A stretch of DNA of 26,510 bases from Ruminococcaceae bacterium UBA7067 (GTDB lineage Bacteria; Bacillota; Clostridia; Oscillospirales; Acutalibacteraceae). The notes below the pieces were generated by a model. That model did not search any database, was not told the origin of the DNA, and saw nothing but the letters and a program-made list of their open reading frames with translations. The DNA is taken from positions 14,480-40,989 of the forward strand of contig DKZT01000013.1 of assembly GCA_002493755.1 (NCBI GenBank). The letters run 5' to 3'. The first letter of the stretch is position 1; the number at the start of each line of letters is the position of its first letter. The position numbers were made by a program, and so were the translations under genes. Shown in pieces: positions 1 through 8,914 of this stretch.

Positions 1-40
1 AGCTTGGGAAGCTGATGTTCTACCGATGAACTATGTCCGC
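1..40 (-). tRNA. tRNA-Gly (CCC anticodon), 5' part only
   Basis: On the minus strand the sequence starts GCGGACA (acceptor strand), then TA, a D-arm GTTC/GAAC with loop ATCGGTA, and an anticodon arm TCAGC/GCT(GA) around the 7-nt loop TTCCCAA. That loop gives anticodon CCC, so glycine. The gene runs off the left edge within the 3' side of the anticodon stem, so the variable region, T-arm and 3' end are not visible. Confidence 0.85.
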
Positions 41-200
41 ATTTGAGAGCGGAGTTTTGAGAGTGGAGAGTGAAGTGTCGGTTGTCGCCGCTTTGCGGCT
101 CTTTGAATAAAAAAATACTCGTAACGGGTATTGCCTCCCTCTGAAGGGAGGGGGACCGCTTGCGGTGGAAAGATGTCGTTTGCTCTTATGAATTTTTGTA
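41..200. repeat. Composite intergenic repeat (heptads, GC hairpin, TACTCGTAAC motif)
   Basis: This spacer holds three pieces seen elsewhere in the window. Positions 50-80 are degenerate 7-nt units (GAGTTTT, GAGAGTG, GAGAGTG). A GCCGCtttGCGGC hairpin follows, then CTCTTTGAAT. At about 113-128 is ATACTCGTAACGGGTA, which matches the right end of the element at 25091-25212 in reverse orientation. A CCTCCCTctgaAGGGAGG hairpin and CCGCTTGCGG follow. No gene is supported between 41 and 532; positions 200-373 show nothing else recognisable apart from an 18-nt match at 303-320 to 21112-21129. Confidence 0.6.
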
Positions 201-373
201 CGTGTCCTCAACAAATTTATTATAAGTCGAGGTATTGTAAAATGTCAAGTGATTATTTTCTCGCTTCGGCAGGACTGCGGCAAGGTGTTTTGTTCAATTT
301 ATGCTTTACTGCTTTCAGCCCTCAATGCACCTGACAGTGCCGATAAAATCGTATAGATATTTTTTTCCGAGCG

Positions 374-403
374 TTGACAACTTATGGAAAAATGAGGTAA
401 AAT
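374..403 (+). promoter_or_regulatory. Sigma-A-like promoter of the dockerin gene
   Basis: TTGACA at 374-379 and TAAAAT at 398-403 are separated by 18 nt. Transcription would begin near 410, leaving a leader of about 120 nt before the ATG at 533. Confidence 0.6.
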
Positions 404-532
404 TAATATGAATAAACATGCTAATGTTGAAGTTTTTTGTGTGTTCGCACAGCTCAGCGCTTATTCCAAACCGAACACAAGCTTCAGCCTGCAATTATTA
501 TTTTAAAGGATTTTTTGAAAGGACTGATAAGT

Positions 533-3500
533 ATGAAACGCACCTCCCTGCGACTCACTGCAATTCTCTTAACCCTGCTGCTCTGCTTTACCTGCCTGCC
601 TGCTGCGGCGGCTGATACAGCGGAAAGCTCCTCCTGCGTTTATCTGTCGGATATTCCGTATCACAGCGCCGGCATAGGCTACGGTACGCTGCACCTTGAC
701 GGAAATATGAACGACCAACAAAGCTCGCTTATCGTTGACGGCAGCCGACTCTATTTTGACAAGAGCATTACCGCTCACGCATCGTCAACACTCGTTTACA
801 GTCTTACGGGCTATGAGCAGTACAAATACTTCACCTCGCAAATAGGTATTGACGCTTCACAAGGCTCAAAGGGTAATGCGATATTCCATATCTATACCTC
901 GGCTGACGGCAGCGAATGGACTGAGGTATATGTCAGCGGTGCTCTGACAGCGGCAAGCGAGTCCGAGTTTGTGTCCATTGATGTATCGCAGGCTGCATAT
1001 TTAAAGCTTTATACGGATTCAAACGGCAGCAACGGCAACGACCACACAACCTTTGCCGATGCAAAGCTCTCAAATTCACCTCAGGGCTTTGAGGACGGAA
1101 GTACGGTATTAAAGACCGTTGAGGAGTACGACGAAATACTCAGTACATATAAAAACGGCAGCACAGATTACCTCGCTCTGCTTGACAATGCGCAGTTTGT
1201 GCACACTCTGTTTCAGCGCACGTTCACGGCAAATGCAGGTTACAGAACACTCAGCGTTTTGTGCAGCCGTGATTCAAAGTATGAGCAGATTATCGACTGG
1301 CTGCTTAATGACGAGGAGGCTCTGTCACTGTATATAACAGGCGGTGAGCCTTGCGGCTCATATCAGAAATCCTTGGATGTTCTGTATGACCTTTACACAG
1401 CACACGGCGAGGATATGAACGATGCCGAATACGGCTGGCTCTACAAAAAGATGATAATAACATTGTCGCTCACTCATTCGGAAACTGTGTATGCGTGGTA
1501 TGACGGCACAATGATTTCAGACCCTGTTTACCGCTATGAGATATACAAACAGCTCCACAGCGACGGACTTCTCTGGAACGATATTTTTGAAAACCTCACT
1601 GTCGAGGAAATGCGCTGGGTTCTGGGCGCGCTGATGAAAGATGACGAAATCGTGCCGCTCAATACTTATGTTCGGGAGAACAATTCCCTTACCGAGTTCA
1701 CCTATGAGAAGTGGTGTACTATTAACGGATATAACTATATCGAGTACACCTTTGATTACGTATATCCCGAGCACGCAAGCATCTTTGATATTTTTGAGCA
1801 GGGCGCTGTCTGCGGCGGTATCTCAAAATCAAGCGTGAATATCCGTCAGGTGTTCGGTATTCCTGCGGCGGCAATCGGTCAGCCCGGTCACTGCGCTTGG
1901 CTCGATTACAGATTCACAGACAACGACTCAATCTGCTATATAGGCAACGATGTTTCAGGCTGGACAAAATCCGAACGAGCCGAGAGAATGCCGTGCGGCT
2001 GGGGCTCTGCCGCCTGGAAAACAAACGGCTATTCCGTATCCTACGCTCTGCTGTCGCAGTCCGCCCTGAACGATGAGGAAAACTACGACAAGGCTTTGAA
2101 GCTCAACGCAATCGCTGCCGCTTTCCCCGATGAGGCTGAGGCTATATCAAAGGCAGCTATCGGCGTTCAGAATATAAACCTCGACTCATTCTATAACTTA
2201 GTTATGGCTATGAGCAAACGCTCGGCAACTGAGAGCGAATGTCTTGAATTGATCAAGCTTATTGAGGATAATTTCTACGGCTATCCTCTGCCGATGTGGG
2301 ATCTGATTAATCTTGTAAAGACGAACTGCAATGTTTCGTCTGATATTGCAACGGCTGAAATTATGCTTTCGTCACACGAGGCACTTCTTAAGGGTGCAAA
2401 TATCACCGCAGAGGAGTCAGCTCAGCCTGCTCCCTGCAAGGTGATGGCTAACAGTATTTTAGCGAACAATTCGCTTGCCCTTGCGACATTCTCATTAAGC
2501 AGAGAAAATGCAGGAGCGCTGAGCCTTACCAACGCTTTCACAGACAGCGCAGTGCTTGAATACAGCCTTGACGGCGGCGCAAGCTGGAACAGCGCAAATT
2601 CAGGTTCAGCAGTATTGACAGATGAACAGCTTGCTCTTGTCAATGACGAGGATAATATTCTCGTTCGCCTTAATGGTATGGAAAATTACGATACAATCGA
2701 CATTTCAAAGGCGGCAACTCCGACAAATCTCTACAACAACGACCTTGAAAACAGGGTTATCAACGCCGATGACACTATGGAGTGGAGCTTTGACCAGACC
2801 GAGTGGACTTCCTTTGCAGACTCAGCTCCCGACCTAAGCGGCGACAAGACGGTGTACGTCCGTGTTGCAACCTCTGGCACTGCCTTTGCAAGTGACGCTG
2901 TTGAGCTTGTCTACACAGCAGACGCTGTTGACCTTCAGAAGTCCTACATTACGCTTGACAGAGTTTCTGTTGTAAGCTGCTCGACTGAGGCAGCAAATCA
3001 CGGCGAATACGCTTACAAATCTATTGACGGCGACATAAACACCTACTGGCACACAAACTGGACAAGTAACTCCGACTTGGACAGATATATTATCTTTGAG
3101 CTTGACAAGGTGACAAAGCTTTCGGCTATTGACTATGTTCCCCGTCAGGACGCAAACAACGGCAGATTCACAAGCTGTGAGGTCTATATAAGCCTTGACG
3201 GCGAAAGCTGGACATTGGCAGGCAGCGGCGAAGGCTGGGCGGTTGACAAATCAACCAAGACGATTGTGTTTGATGAGGCGCTTGATGCAAAATATGTCAA
3301 GGTTGTCGGCACAGCGGCTTACGGAAACTTCGGCTCGGCGGCTATGATAAACTTCTATGAGAGCCTGTCGTATACACTCGGCGATGTTAATCTGGACGGA
3401 AATGTAAATCTTTTTGACGCACTGCTGATTGCAAGGTATAACCTGCAATTTGAGGAGCTGACAGATGCCGCACTCCTTGCAGGCGATGTAAACGGCGATT

Positions 3501-3589
3501 CAACGGTAAACCTTGCCGATGCAATCCTCATTCAGATGTATGTCGCTAAAATAGATGTCAATTACCCAATCGGTTCGGTTGTCGGGTGA
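533..3589 (+). CDS. Secreted dockerin protein with NPCBM, transglutaminase-like and F5/8C domains
   Basis: 1018 aa. I start at the ATG at 533 because GAAAGGA lies 9 nt upstream and the N-terminus then is a clean signal peptide (MKRTSLRLTAILLTLLLCF..., cut near AAA-AD); an in-frame ATG at 437 lacks both. Residues about 34-180 resemble an NPCBM sugar-binding domain. A transglutaminase-like core follows, with candidate catalytic Cys427 (GAVCGG), His453 (GQPGHCAW) and Asp473 (GNDVSGW). Residues about 620-800 are beta-rich linkers. About 805-945 is a coagulation factor 5/8 type C-like carbohydrate-binding module. Residues 950-1010 are a type I dockerin with two calcium loops (GDVNLDGNVNLFD and GDVNGDSTVNLAD). 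The dockerin would dock the enzyme onto a cohesin scaffold outside the cell. Protease or cross-linking activity is inferred from the fold only; the substrate is unknown. It stands alone, with its own promoter. Confidence 0.85.
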   Translation: MKRTSLRLTAILLTLLLCFTCLPAAAADTAESSSCVYLSDIPYHSAGIGYGTLHLDGNMNDQQSSLIVDGSRLYFDKSITAHASSTLVYSLTGYEQYKYFTSQIGIDASQGSKGNAIFHIYTSADGSEWTEVYVSGALTAASESEFVSIDVSQAAYLKLYTDSNGSNGNDHTTFADAKLSNSPQGFEDGSTVLKTVEEYDEILSTYKNGSTDYLALLDNAQFVHTLFQRTFTANAGYRTLSVLCSRDSKYEQIIDWLLNDEEALSLYITGGEPCGSYQKSLDVLYDLYTAHGEDMNDAEYGWLYKKMIITLSLTHSETVYAWYDGTMISDPVYRYEIYKQLHSDGLLWNDIFENLTVEEMRWVLGALMKDDEIVPLNTYVRENNSLTEFTYEKWCTINGYNYIEYTFDYVYPEHASIFDIFEQGAVCGGISKSSVNIRQVFGIPAAAIGQPGHCAWLDYRFTDNDSICYIGNDVSGWTKSERAERMPCGWGSAAWKTNGYSVSYALLSQSALNDEENYDKALKLNAIAAAFPDEAEAISKAAIGVQNINLDSFYNLVMAMSKRSATESECLELIKLIEDNFYGYPLPMWDLINLVKTNCNVSSDIATAEIMLSSHEALLKGANITAEESAQPAPCKVMANSILANNSLALATFSLSRENAGALSLTNAFTDSAVLEYSLDGGASWNSANSGSAVLTDEQLALVNDEDNILVRLNGMENYDTIDISKAATPTNLYNNDLENRVINADDTMEWSFDQTEWTSFADSAPDLSGDKTVYVRVATSGTAFASDAVELVYTADAVDLQKSYITLDRVSVVSCSTEAANHGEYAYKSIDGDINTYWHTNWTSNSDLDRYIIFELDKVTKLSAIDYVPRQDANNGRFTSCEVYISLDGESWTLAGSGEGWAVDKSTKTIVFDEALDAKYVKVVGTAAYGNFGSAAMINFYESLSYTLGDVNLDGNVNLFDALLIARYNLQFEELTDAALLAGDVNGDSTVNLADAILIQMYVAKIDVNYPIGSVVG

Positions 3590-3605
3590 ATGAATGTATG
3601 ACAAT

Positions 3606-3622
3606 GAGCGAAAGCTTCGCTC
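3606..3622 (+). terminator. Possible terminator hairpin after the dockerin gene
   Basis: GAGCGAA-AGC-TTCGCTC is a perfect 7-bp hairpin 17 nt after the stop codon, but only TGCTTT follows, so it is a weak intrinsic terminator at best. Confidence 0.35.
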
Positions 3623-3666
3623 TGCTTTAGAAACCACAAATTCTTGATAAGCCTATAAGGGCAAAC

Positions 3667-3698
3667 TGAAAAAGGACGGCGAATACTTCGCCGTCCTT
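3667..3698 (-). terminator. Intrinsic terminator of the broken surface-protein gene
   Basis: On the minus strand AAGGACGGCGAA-GTA-TTCGCCGTCCTT is a perfect 12-bp hairpin. Its downstream arm runs straight into a T-tract (CTTTTTCAG), 18 nt past the stop codon at 3716. It may also stop rightward transcripts. Confidence 0.8.
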
Positions 3699-3715
3699 AA
3701 CTAATCTATCGGAGA

Positions 3716-6700
3716 TTATCTGTTTTCTTTCGCTTTAACCTTTTTGAGGAATATTATATAAGCCGCCAAAGCTGACAGCATCAGCGCAATACCGATCACA
3801 TAGAAGATTACAGTACTGAAACCGCCGGTAACCGGCATCTCAATCATACTGATGTTGGGAATATTTACTGTGTAATAACCGTCTCCGTCAACATCGTTAT
3901 CGGCAAAATTAACCTTTACTGCCTCAACCAAAAGGTTGTATCCCGACGGTGCCGCAACCTCCACGAGATAATAGTCGTATTTATCGGCGTTTGCCTCGTA
4001 CTTTTCAAAGACGGCTGTTCCGTTATCACCTGTTGCTTTGCTGCCCTCAAGCTTAATGCCATAAATATCAGTATGAGGGATTTTTACAGAATTACCTGCA
4101 TCATGTGTTGCTGTTCTGTATAAATCAAACCTTGCATTGGCAAGCTTTGTATTCTCATTGCCGCTGTCATATTTGTTGATTTTTATTCCAAAGGTGTTCA
4201 CATCAGCCGAAGCAGTTGTTTGTATATGCCTGCCTGTAAAATTAGGATCGATTGAGTAATCAAATGTGGCTGTGTTTGTTTCCTTTGAATTTACCGCTGT
4301 CGTATTATTATTGTTAAATGTAGCGGTGTAAGTAATAACAAGCTGCTTTCCGCCGTTTCCTGACCAGCCTGCGGCATACTGTGAAGTATCAACGCTCAGC
4401 TTAAAGGTGTATTGAGAAGTTGGTGTAGTGTCAAGAGTATAAGCATCGGTTAAAACATCCTCAACAACATTGGTTTCAGTATTCTTTACCTGAACTTTTA
4501 TTGAAGCAGTATCAATCTTCAATCCATCGGGGAGCAGGTCTGAAACGTAAAACGATTTATCTGCTGCATTTGCAGGATATTTGGGAATGTCTACGGCTAT
4601 TGTGTAGGCAACTTTATCTCCTTTTGTTACGCTTGTTTTATCAGCAGTCTTTGTGAAATGCATATCAGGCAGCAGATCATTTGCAATTTGTATACTGGAT
4701 GCCCTGTTAGTAATTGTTGTTTTTGTGTCGTCAACATATGCGGCAGTTCCCGTGCTTCCTGAGCTGTCAAACGTAATTTTTTTAGGCTCAAATAACGGTT
4801 TGTATCCGTCCGGTGCTTTTGTTTCGATAAGATAATACTCATTTCCTGCTGTAAGATGGTCTGAATTTGAAAAGCTTACAGTACCGGAAGCTGGAGTTTT
4901 TTTTCAATAAGCACACATTTTACAGTTAAGCCTTTATAGCTGAGCGTTATCTTTGTAATACCACCGTCTGCCAATTCCTCGGCTGTGGCTTTGCTATAAA
5001 GGCTGAATTCGGCACCGGCAAGCGATTTGCTATTAGCGCCGTCTATTTTCTTGACATTAAGGATGTAAAGCGTTTCAAAACGTGCGTAATATGTTGCGTC
5101 AACCGTTGTTGTGTAGCTTATTGTCTTGCCGTTGTTAGTAAGCATATCACCGTTGACCTTATTACCATTGGAATCATACCAACCCAAGAATTTGTAGCCC
5201 GTTCCCACAGAAGAAACAGTGGAGCTTATCGGTGTACCTATTGCGTCGGTATAGCTGTAACGCCCGAGTGTTGCTATTTGATTATCGGTTGTATTATCCC
5301 AGCTGTCGCCATTCTTAAGCTGACGTATATAGGTTTGTGTAACGCTGTTTGAAAATCTTGCGTAATAGGTGTTTATGCTTTCCTTTGTTTCATTATAAAG
5401 GTATTCAGCATTAGTTGAAACAAGGTTGCCTTTATCGTCATACCAGCCGATAAAGCTCCAGCCGTTATTTGCAGTCGCTTTGATGACTACTTTTTCATCA
5501 GTTTCGGCAAAATAGGATTTTCCGCCGTTAGCATTATATTTCGGGTTATAATTTACGTCTGATGTATCTGTTACGCTGGTAATTTCAACCGTTCCGCCTG
5601 CATTAGAATCGATGTACTTACCGCTATCTTGGCGGCTCTGCGGAATAATAGCCTGTCGCCAACGCCACTGCGCAACCATGGTAAGACCCCTGTGGACATT
5701 TGCGTATTGTTTGTCGTATTGTACGCCTTCGTTTTCTTTCCAGAGTACACCTTTTACCTCGGTGTCCGTTTCTAATTGCTTTCCTTGCAGAGAAACATTA
5801 CCGCCGTAAATTTTAAAATACTGCGCCGCCCGTTCTCCTGAAGCTCCGTCCAGAGAATAATCGCAGGCGATGGTATGTTCGGCAGGGAGTATCAGACTTC
5901 CTAATTTTTCTGCGTTTACCTTTTCGATACCAGCCGGAATATTATCAACAATATCACCCGTAAGCTTCCATCCTGTAAACCTCCAGCCGTCATTTTGACC
6001 CTCTGACGCCTTCGAAACATACGGAGGTATAAAGGTTGTGGTTGCGCCTGTATCCGATTGACCCACCTCCGGCTTAAAGCTGTAAACATTTTCGGGTTCA
6101 TCTGTGTTATATATTCTATCACCGTTATAAGCTTTATAATCTTTTCCCCCGTTGGGGTCATAGGTGACTGTCGGGTTTTTAATAAATATAAAGTGCAAAT
6201 CTGTCGCCGAGGTCATATCTTCAAGAATATAAGTATAAACAACGTCGCCGACTTCATTAACAGACCTTACCCATTTGCCCTTTTTTCCTCGTCGGTTAAG
6301 GACTCGGAAAATTCAATTTCATTTCCCGCCAATTGGATAAATTCAGTAACAGGATTGCCGTTTTCGTCCAGCTTTGTATAATAAACACCTACAAATTTAC
6401 AACCTGTCTGCGCATCAATATTATTTATGATAGCCTGAATTATAAGAGGTTTACCATCGGGAACATAGGTCGCAAGCTTGTTGTCTACCGTAACCTGATG
6501 TCCCTCAGTTCCGCCCGCTCCGCCGGTTGTTCCGCCGCTTTCGCCGACAACCGCACTGCCGTGGGTTGTGGTGCTGCCCGAAAGAGGGTGGTAAATCTCG
6601 AAATTGATATTGTCGAGGAAATTACCGTAAGTCTTTGCTTTGTCCGCAGATGTCGGAGAATCTACATATCCGACAGAAACAAAGCCGAACAGTGTTTCGG

Positions 6701-7538
6701 TCTGACCTGCCGGAACGGTATAGAGATAGTATTTGCTTAAATCCAACGATGAATTATTTCCACTATCTCCGCTTTCATCGGAATTCTCGCCGTTTGAGCC
6801 GTAGGAGTTCCAAGGATTAGTACCGCTCTTAGCACTTGTGGACGCCATTATCCAGACGTGCCACTCCTCAGTGTAGATTGTACTCGGCTTAAGGCTGAAA
6901 GCGTTATTTCCTGCATTATCCTTAAAAGTACCGATTTCACCGAATTTTTTACTGTAAACCGTGAGCTTTTCACCTAAACCCGCAGAGGTTTTAATAGAAG
7001 TCTTTCCCTGGACCCTGAGCCAGTCAATCATCTGCATTAGCTGATCTCGCCCTGCCTTGCTTGGTTTTGATGGGTCAACGCTCTGTTTAGGTCCTATCAC
7101 CAGTGCCATGGTATCCGCTCCGTTTCGAGCACCGTGATCTAAGCCCCATCTGTAAACACTTGACGGAGAGGTATTGACATTCTGATATAATGTACTCTCT
7201 TCATCGGCGTTTAACTCTGCGGCGTAATCTCCGTCCGTAGGAGCTAATGTTACATTATTTATATAAGTTCCCGTGTTTTTTCGGAATAATTCAATTTTGC
7301 CTTAAAATGCCGTTGTATTCCATGCAGGAACCTTGCTTTGATCAGGCTGCGAATAGGACGAAGTCCAAGTCTGCCCTTCTTCAAAGCTGCCGTTGAGCAG
7401 CTGATTGGTACCTGCGGTATAGCTTTCTTCCGCTGTCGCATTTGCAATTCCTACACAGGCTGCCGCTAAAAGGTAGACCATTGCAACAATAGAGATAATC
7501 TTTCTGGATATTTTCATTTTTCTCGTGCCGTCCCTCAT
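3716..7538 (-). pseudogene. Broken SpaA/InlB-repeat surface protein, sortase-type anchor
   Basis: Conceptual product of about 1270 aa. I start at ATG 7538, with AGGGGTG upstream; a second ATG at 7517 begins MKISRKIISIVAMVYLLAAA, a signal peptide. An N-terminal jellyroll-like domain follows (NGSFEEG at about 7390; AELNADEESTLYQ at about 7210). Next come InlB-B-type repeats (YDPNGG at about 6170; YNANGG at about 5545; paired FxGWYD motifs) and a SpaA-like domain (KKIDGANSKSLAGAEFSLYS, ending ETKAPDGY). Then come a fimbrial isopeptide-type domain (from 4663), a second SpaA-like domain (LANARFDLYR, ending VEVAAPSGYNL), the sortase-like motif MPVTGG (3838-3821), one TM helix and a KKVKAKENR tail. 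Lesions: TAA at 7304-7302 in an otherwise open frame (TTAF*GKIELF; CAA to TAA would explain it); a lost base in the A6 run 6286-6281; a lost base in the A8 run 4904-4897. Each rejoined segment continues the domain. It may be a true pseudogene or partly switchable; the nonsense codon favours decay. Confidence 0.85.
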
Positions 7539-7845
7539 AAATCTGTCACCCCTAACCTTTAAATTGTACATACATATAATTATCAATCTCGTAGTTATTC
7601 AATATTTAAATAGAATAGTAAAAATAAATACCAGCAGCAAAGGTCTTGCAGCAGAAACAAACTGCCTCTGATATTCTCTGAATATTATCATTATAGTTTA
7701 ACACAAAGATGCATCTATCTCAACATTTACTTCTTAAATGAACAATGAATTTCGGATAAAGCTCGTAATTATAAGCGTTCAGGCATAAACAAAGCGTTTG
7801 ATGGGTACGATATTCATTTTAACTATCTCGTATTCATAGCCAAAC

Positions 7846-7892
7846 GTGAACCTCCCCACTCAAGCCTAACGGCTATGTATGGAAAGGTTCAC
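7846..7892 (-). mobile_element. Orphan long hairpin resembling an IS200/IS605-type right end
   Basis: On the minus strand a 47-nt hairpin has an outer stem GTGAACCTTTCCA / TGGGGAGGTTCAC (13 bp, two G-T pairs) and an inner stem AGCC-GTTA-GGCT. A GC-rich imperfect hairpin ending in ..GGGGAGGTTCAC recalls the right ends and guide-RNA scaffolds of IS200/IS605 (TnpB) elements. Upstream on the same strand an open stretch ends GAKVVNLSIHSR-stop inside the hairpin, which might be a coding remnant. No intact TnpA or TnpB is present and there is no T-tract, so it is not a simple terminator. The rest of 7587-8001 shows no gene. Confidence 0.3.
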
Positions 7893-8001
7893 AACTTTTG
7901 CCCCAAAAGCCAAGTTCTGCTCACGCCTTAATATTCTGATACCGTTTTCATACGAAACTCTCCATCAAATTTTGTTGCAGTCGAGCGAATACAACAAAAA
8001 C

Positions 8002-8042
8002 AAAAAGTCTTAAAAACGGCTTAAATAAGCCATTTTTAAGAC
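8002..8042 (-). terminator. Terminator of tRNA-Thr
   Basis: On the minus strand GTCTTAAAAATGGCTT / AAGCCGTTTTTAAGAC (one mismatched or wobble position, ATTT loop) is followed by TTTTTGTTTTTG, 8 nt after the tRNA 3' end. Confidence 0.85.
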
Positions 8043-8049
8043 CTTGTAA

Positions 8050-8125
8050 TGGAGCTGGAAAAGGGACTTGAACCCTCGACCTACGCTTTACGAGAGCGTC
8101 GCTCTACCGTCTGAGCTATTCCAGC
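8050..8125 (-). tRNA. tRNA-Thr (CGT anticodon)
   Basis: A complete 76-nt cloverleaf with CCA encoded. Acceptor stem GCTGGAA/TTCCAGC, D-arm GCTC/GAGC, anticodon stem ACGCT/AGCGT with loop CTCGTAA (anticodon CGT), and T-arm GAGGG-TTCAAGT-CCCTT. It has its own promoter (8138-8166) and terminator (8002-8042), so it is a single-gene unit. Confidence 0.95.
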
Positions 8126-8137
8126 ATTCTACAGGAT

Positions 8138-8166
8138 ATTATATCATTTCAGCTCCTTTTAGTCAA
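8138..8166 (-). promoter_or_regulatory. Promoter of tRNA-Thr
   Basis: TTGACT (8166-8161) and a perfect TATAAT (8143-8138) are spaced by 17 nt on the minus strand. The -10 box lies 12 nt before the mature tRNA 5' end. Confidence 0.85.
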
Positions 8167-8286
8167 CTAAAATTTTTATTCGGGCATATTTTCCCCCGAT
8201 TTTTTCTTTCCCAAGCCGCTTGCAGAACACACTCAGAGTCCGAGTGATAACTTTTCACAAAAATGCTTATAAAAAAAAGATTGCTC

Positions 8287-8330
8287 TATAATAAGTGTAT
8301 AATCCTTTTTGCAGTCGATCAAGCCGACTG
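8287..8330 (+). promoter_or_regulatory. Possible promoter and operator of the XRE gene
   Basis: Two TATAAT boxes occur at 8287-8292 and 8298-8303, neither with a good -35. Downstream lies a perfect inverted repeat CAGTCG-atcaagc-CGACTG (8312-8330). It sits between the probable start site and the ATG at 8361, where an autoregulatory operator would be expected. Confidence 0.4.
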
Positions 8331-8360
8331 ATTCGGAACAACTTTAAAAGGAGACTTATT

Positions 8361-8789
8361 ATGAACGACTCTATTGCTTATCTGCTTAAGAGATACAGGC
8401 TAAACTGCGGATACTCACAACAGATGGTGGCAAACACGCTGAACATTGACCGTTCAACCTACACATACTACGAAACAGGCAAATCTATGCCAAGTCTCAG
8501 CACGATTCTGATTCTCAGGAATTTGTTTAACATTCCGTATGACGAGCTTTTAAAGTGCTTTGATTCCGGAGCGGCTCTTGTTGCCGAAAGGCTTAAGGAC
8601 CCGACAGCCGACAAAAACAAAAAGCACGAATTAAGCGAGAAGCACAATAAAATAATCCTTGATAAAACAGCTATTTACGAGCTGCCCAAGGAGGAGCAGC
8701 AGCTTGTTCTTTTTTACCGTAGGCTGAACCCCGAGGATCGGGAAAAGCTTATGGAAAAGCTGCACGAATTCATTAAAGAAAATTATTAA
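8361..8789 (+). CDS. XRE-family (Cro/C1-type HTH) transcriptional regulator
   Basis: 142 aa. The ATG at 8361 follows AAAAGGAG at good spacing; upstream in-frame codons lack this. Residues about 5-62 form a Cro/C1-type helix-turn-helix (YSQQMVANTLNIDRSTYTYY, then ETGKSMPSLSTILILRNLFN), so it should bind DNA as a dimer. The C-terminal half is charged and ends in a helical segment (LNPEDREKLMEKLHEFIKEN) common in small clostridial XRE proteins. It is monocistronic: promoter-like sequence lies upstream and a strong terminator follows. The fucO-like gene downstream has its own promoter, so co-regulation is not shown. The target genes are unknown. Confidence 0.85.
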   Translation: MNDSIAYLLKRYRLNCGYSQQMVANTLNIDRSTYTYYETGKSMPSLSTILILRNLFNIPYDELLKCFDSGAALVAERLKDPTADKNKKHELSEKHNKIILDKTAIYELPKEEQQLVLFYRRLNPEDREKLMEKLHEFIKENY

Positions 8790-8794
8790 CTTTC

Positions 8795-8820
8795 TGCCGC
8801 CGCTTCGGCGGCAATATTTT
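8795..8820 (+). terminator. Terminator of the XRE gene
   Basis: TGCCGCCG-CTT-CGGCGGCA is a perfect 8-bp GC-rich hairpin followed by ATATTTTTG, 5 nt after the stop codon. Confidence 0.8.
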
Positions 8821-8852
8821 TGTACGTTTTAAAGCATTTTACATATAAGTTG

Positions 8853-8881
8853 TTGATTTTGCAAGATTTTTATATTATAAT
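8853..8881 (+). promoter_or_regulatory. Promoter of the fucO-like gene
   Basis: TTGATT (8853-8858) and TATAAT (8876-8881) are spaced by 17 nt, about 33 nt upstream of the start codon. Confidence 0.7.
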
Positions 8882-8914
8882 TTACCTGTAACCAAAATTA
8901 CGGAGGTAATAAAA

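Noticed and set aside
437..532. Longer start for the dockerin protein (ATG at 437)
   Set aside because: No ribosome site, and the extra 32 residues would bury the signal peptide that begins at 533.
4627..4842. Minus-strand 71-codon frame inside the broken surface protein
   Set aside because: The protein's own domain (TPASGTVSF through ETKAPDGY into MHFTKTADK) reads continuously in another frame across this stretch.
6279..6290. Programmed -1 frameshift at the A6GGG run
   Set aside because: The zero-frame register does not give a standard X XXY YYZ slippery heptamer, and an upstream in-frame stop codon would already block translation. Slippage or mutation fits better.
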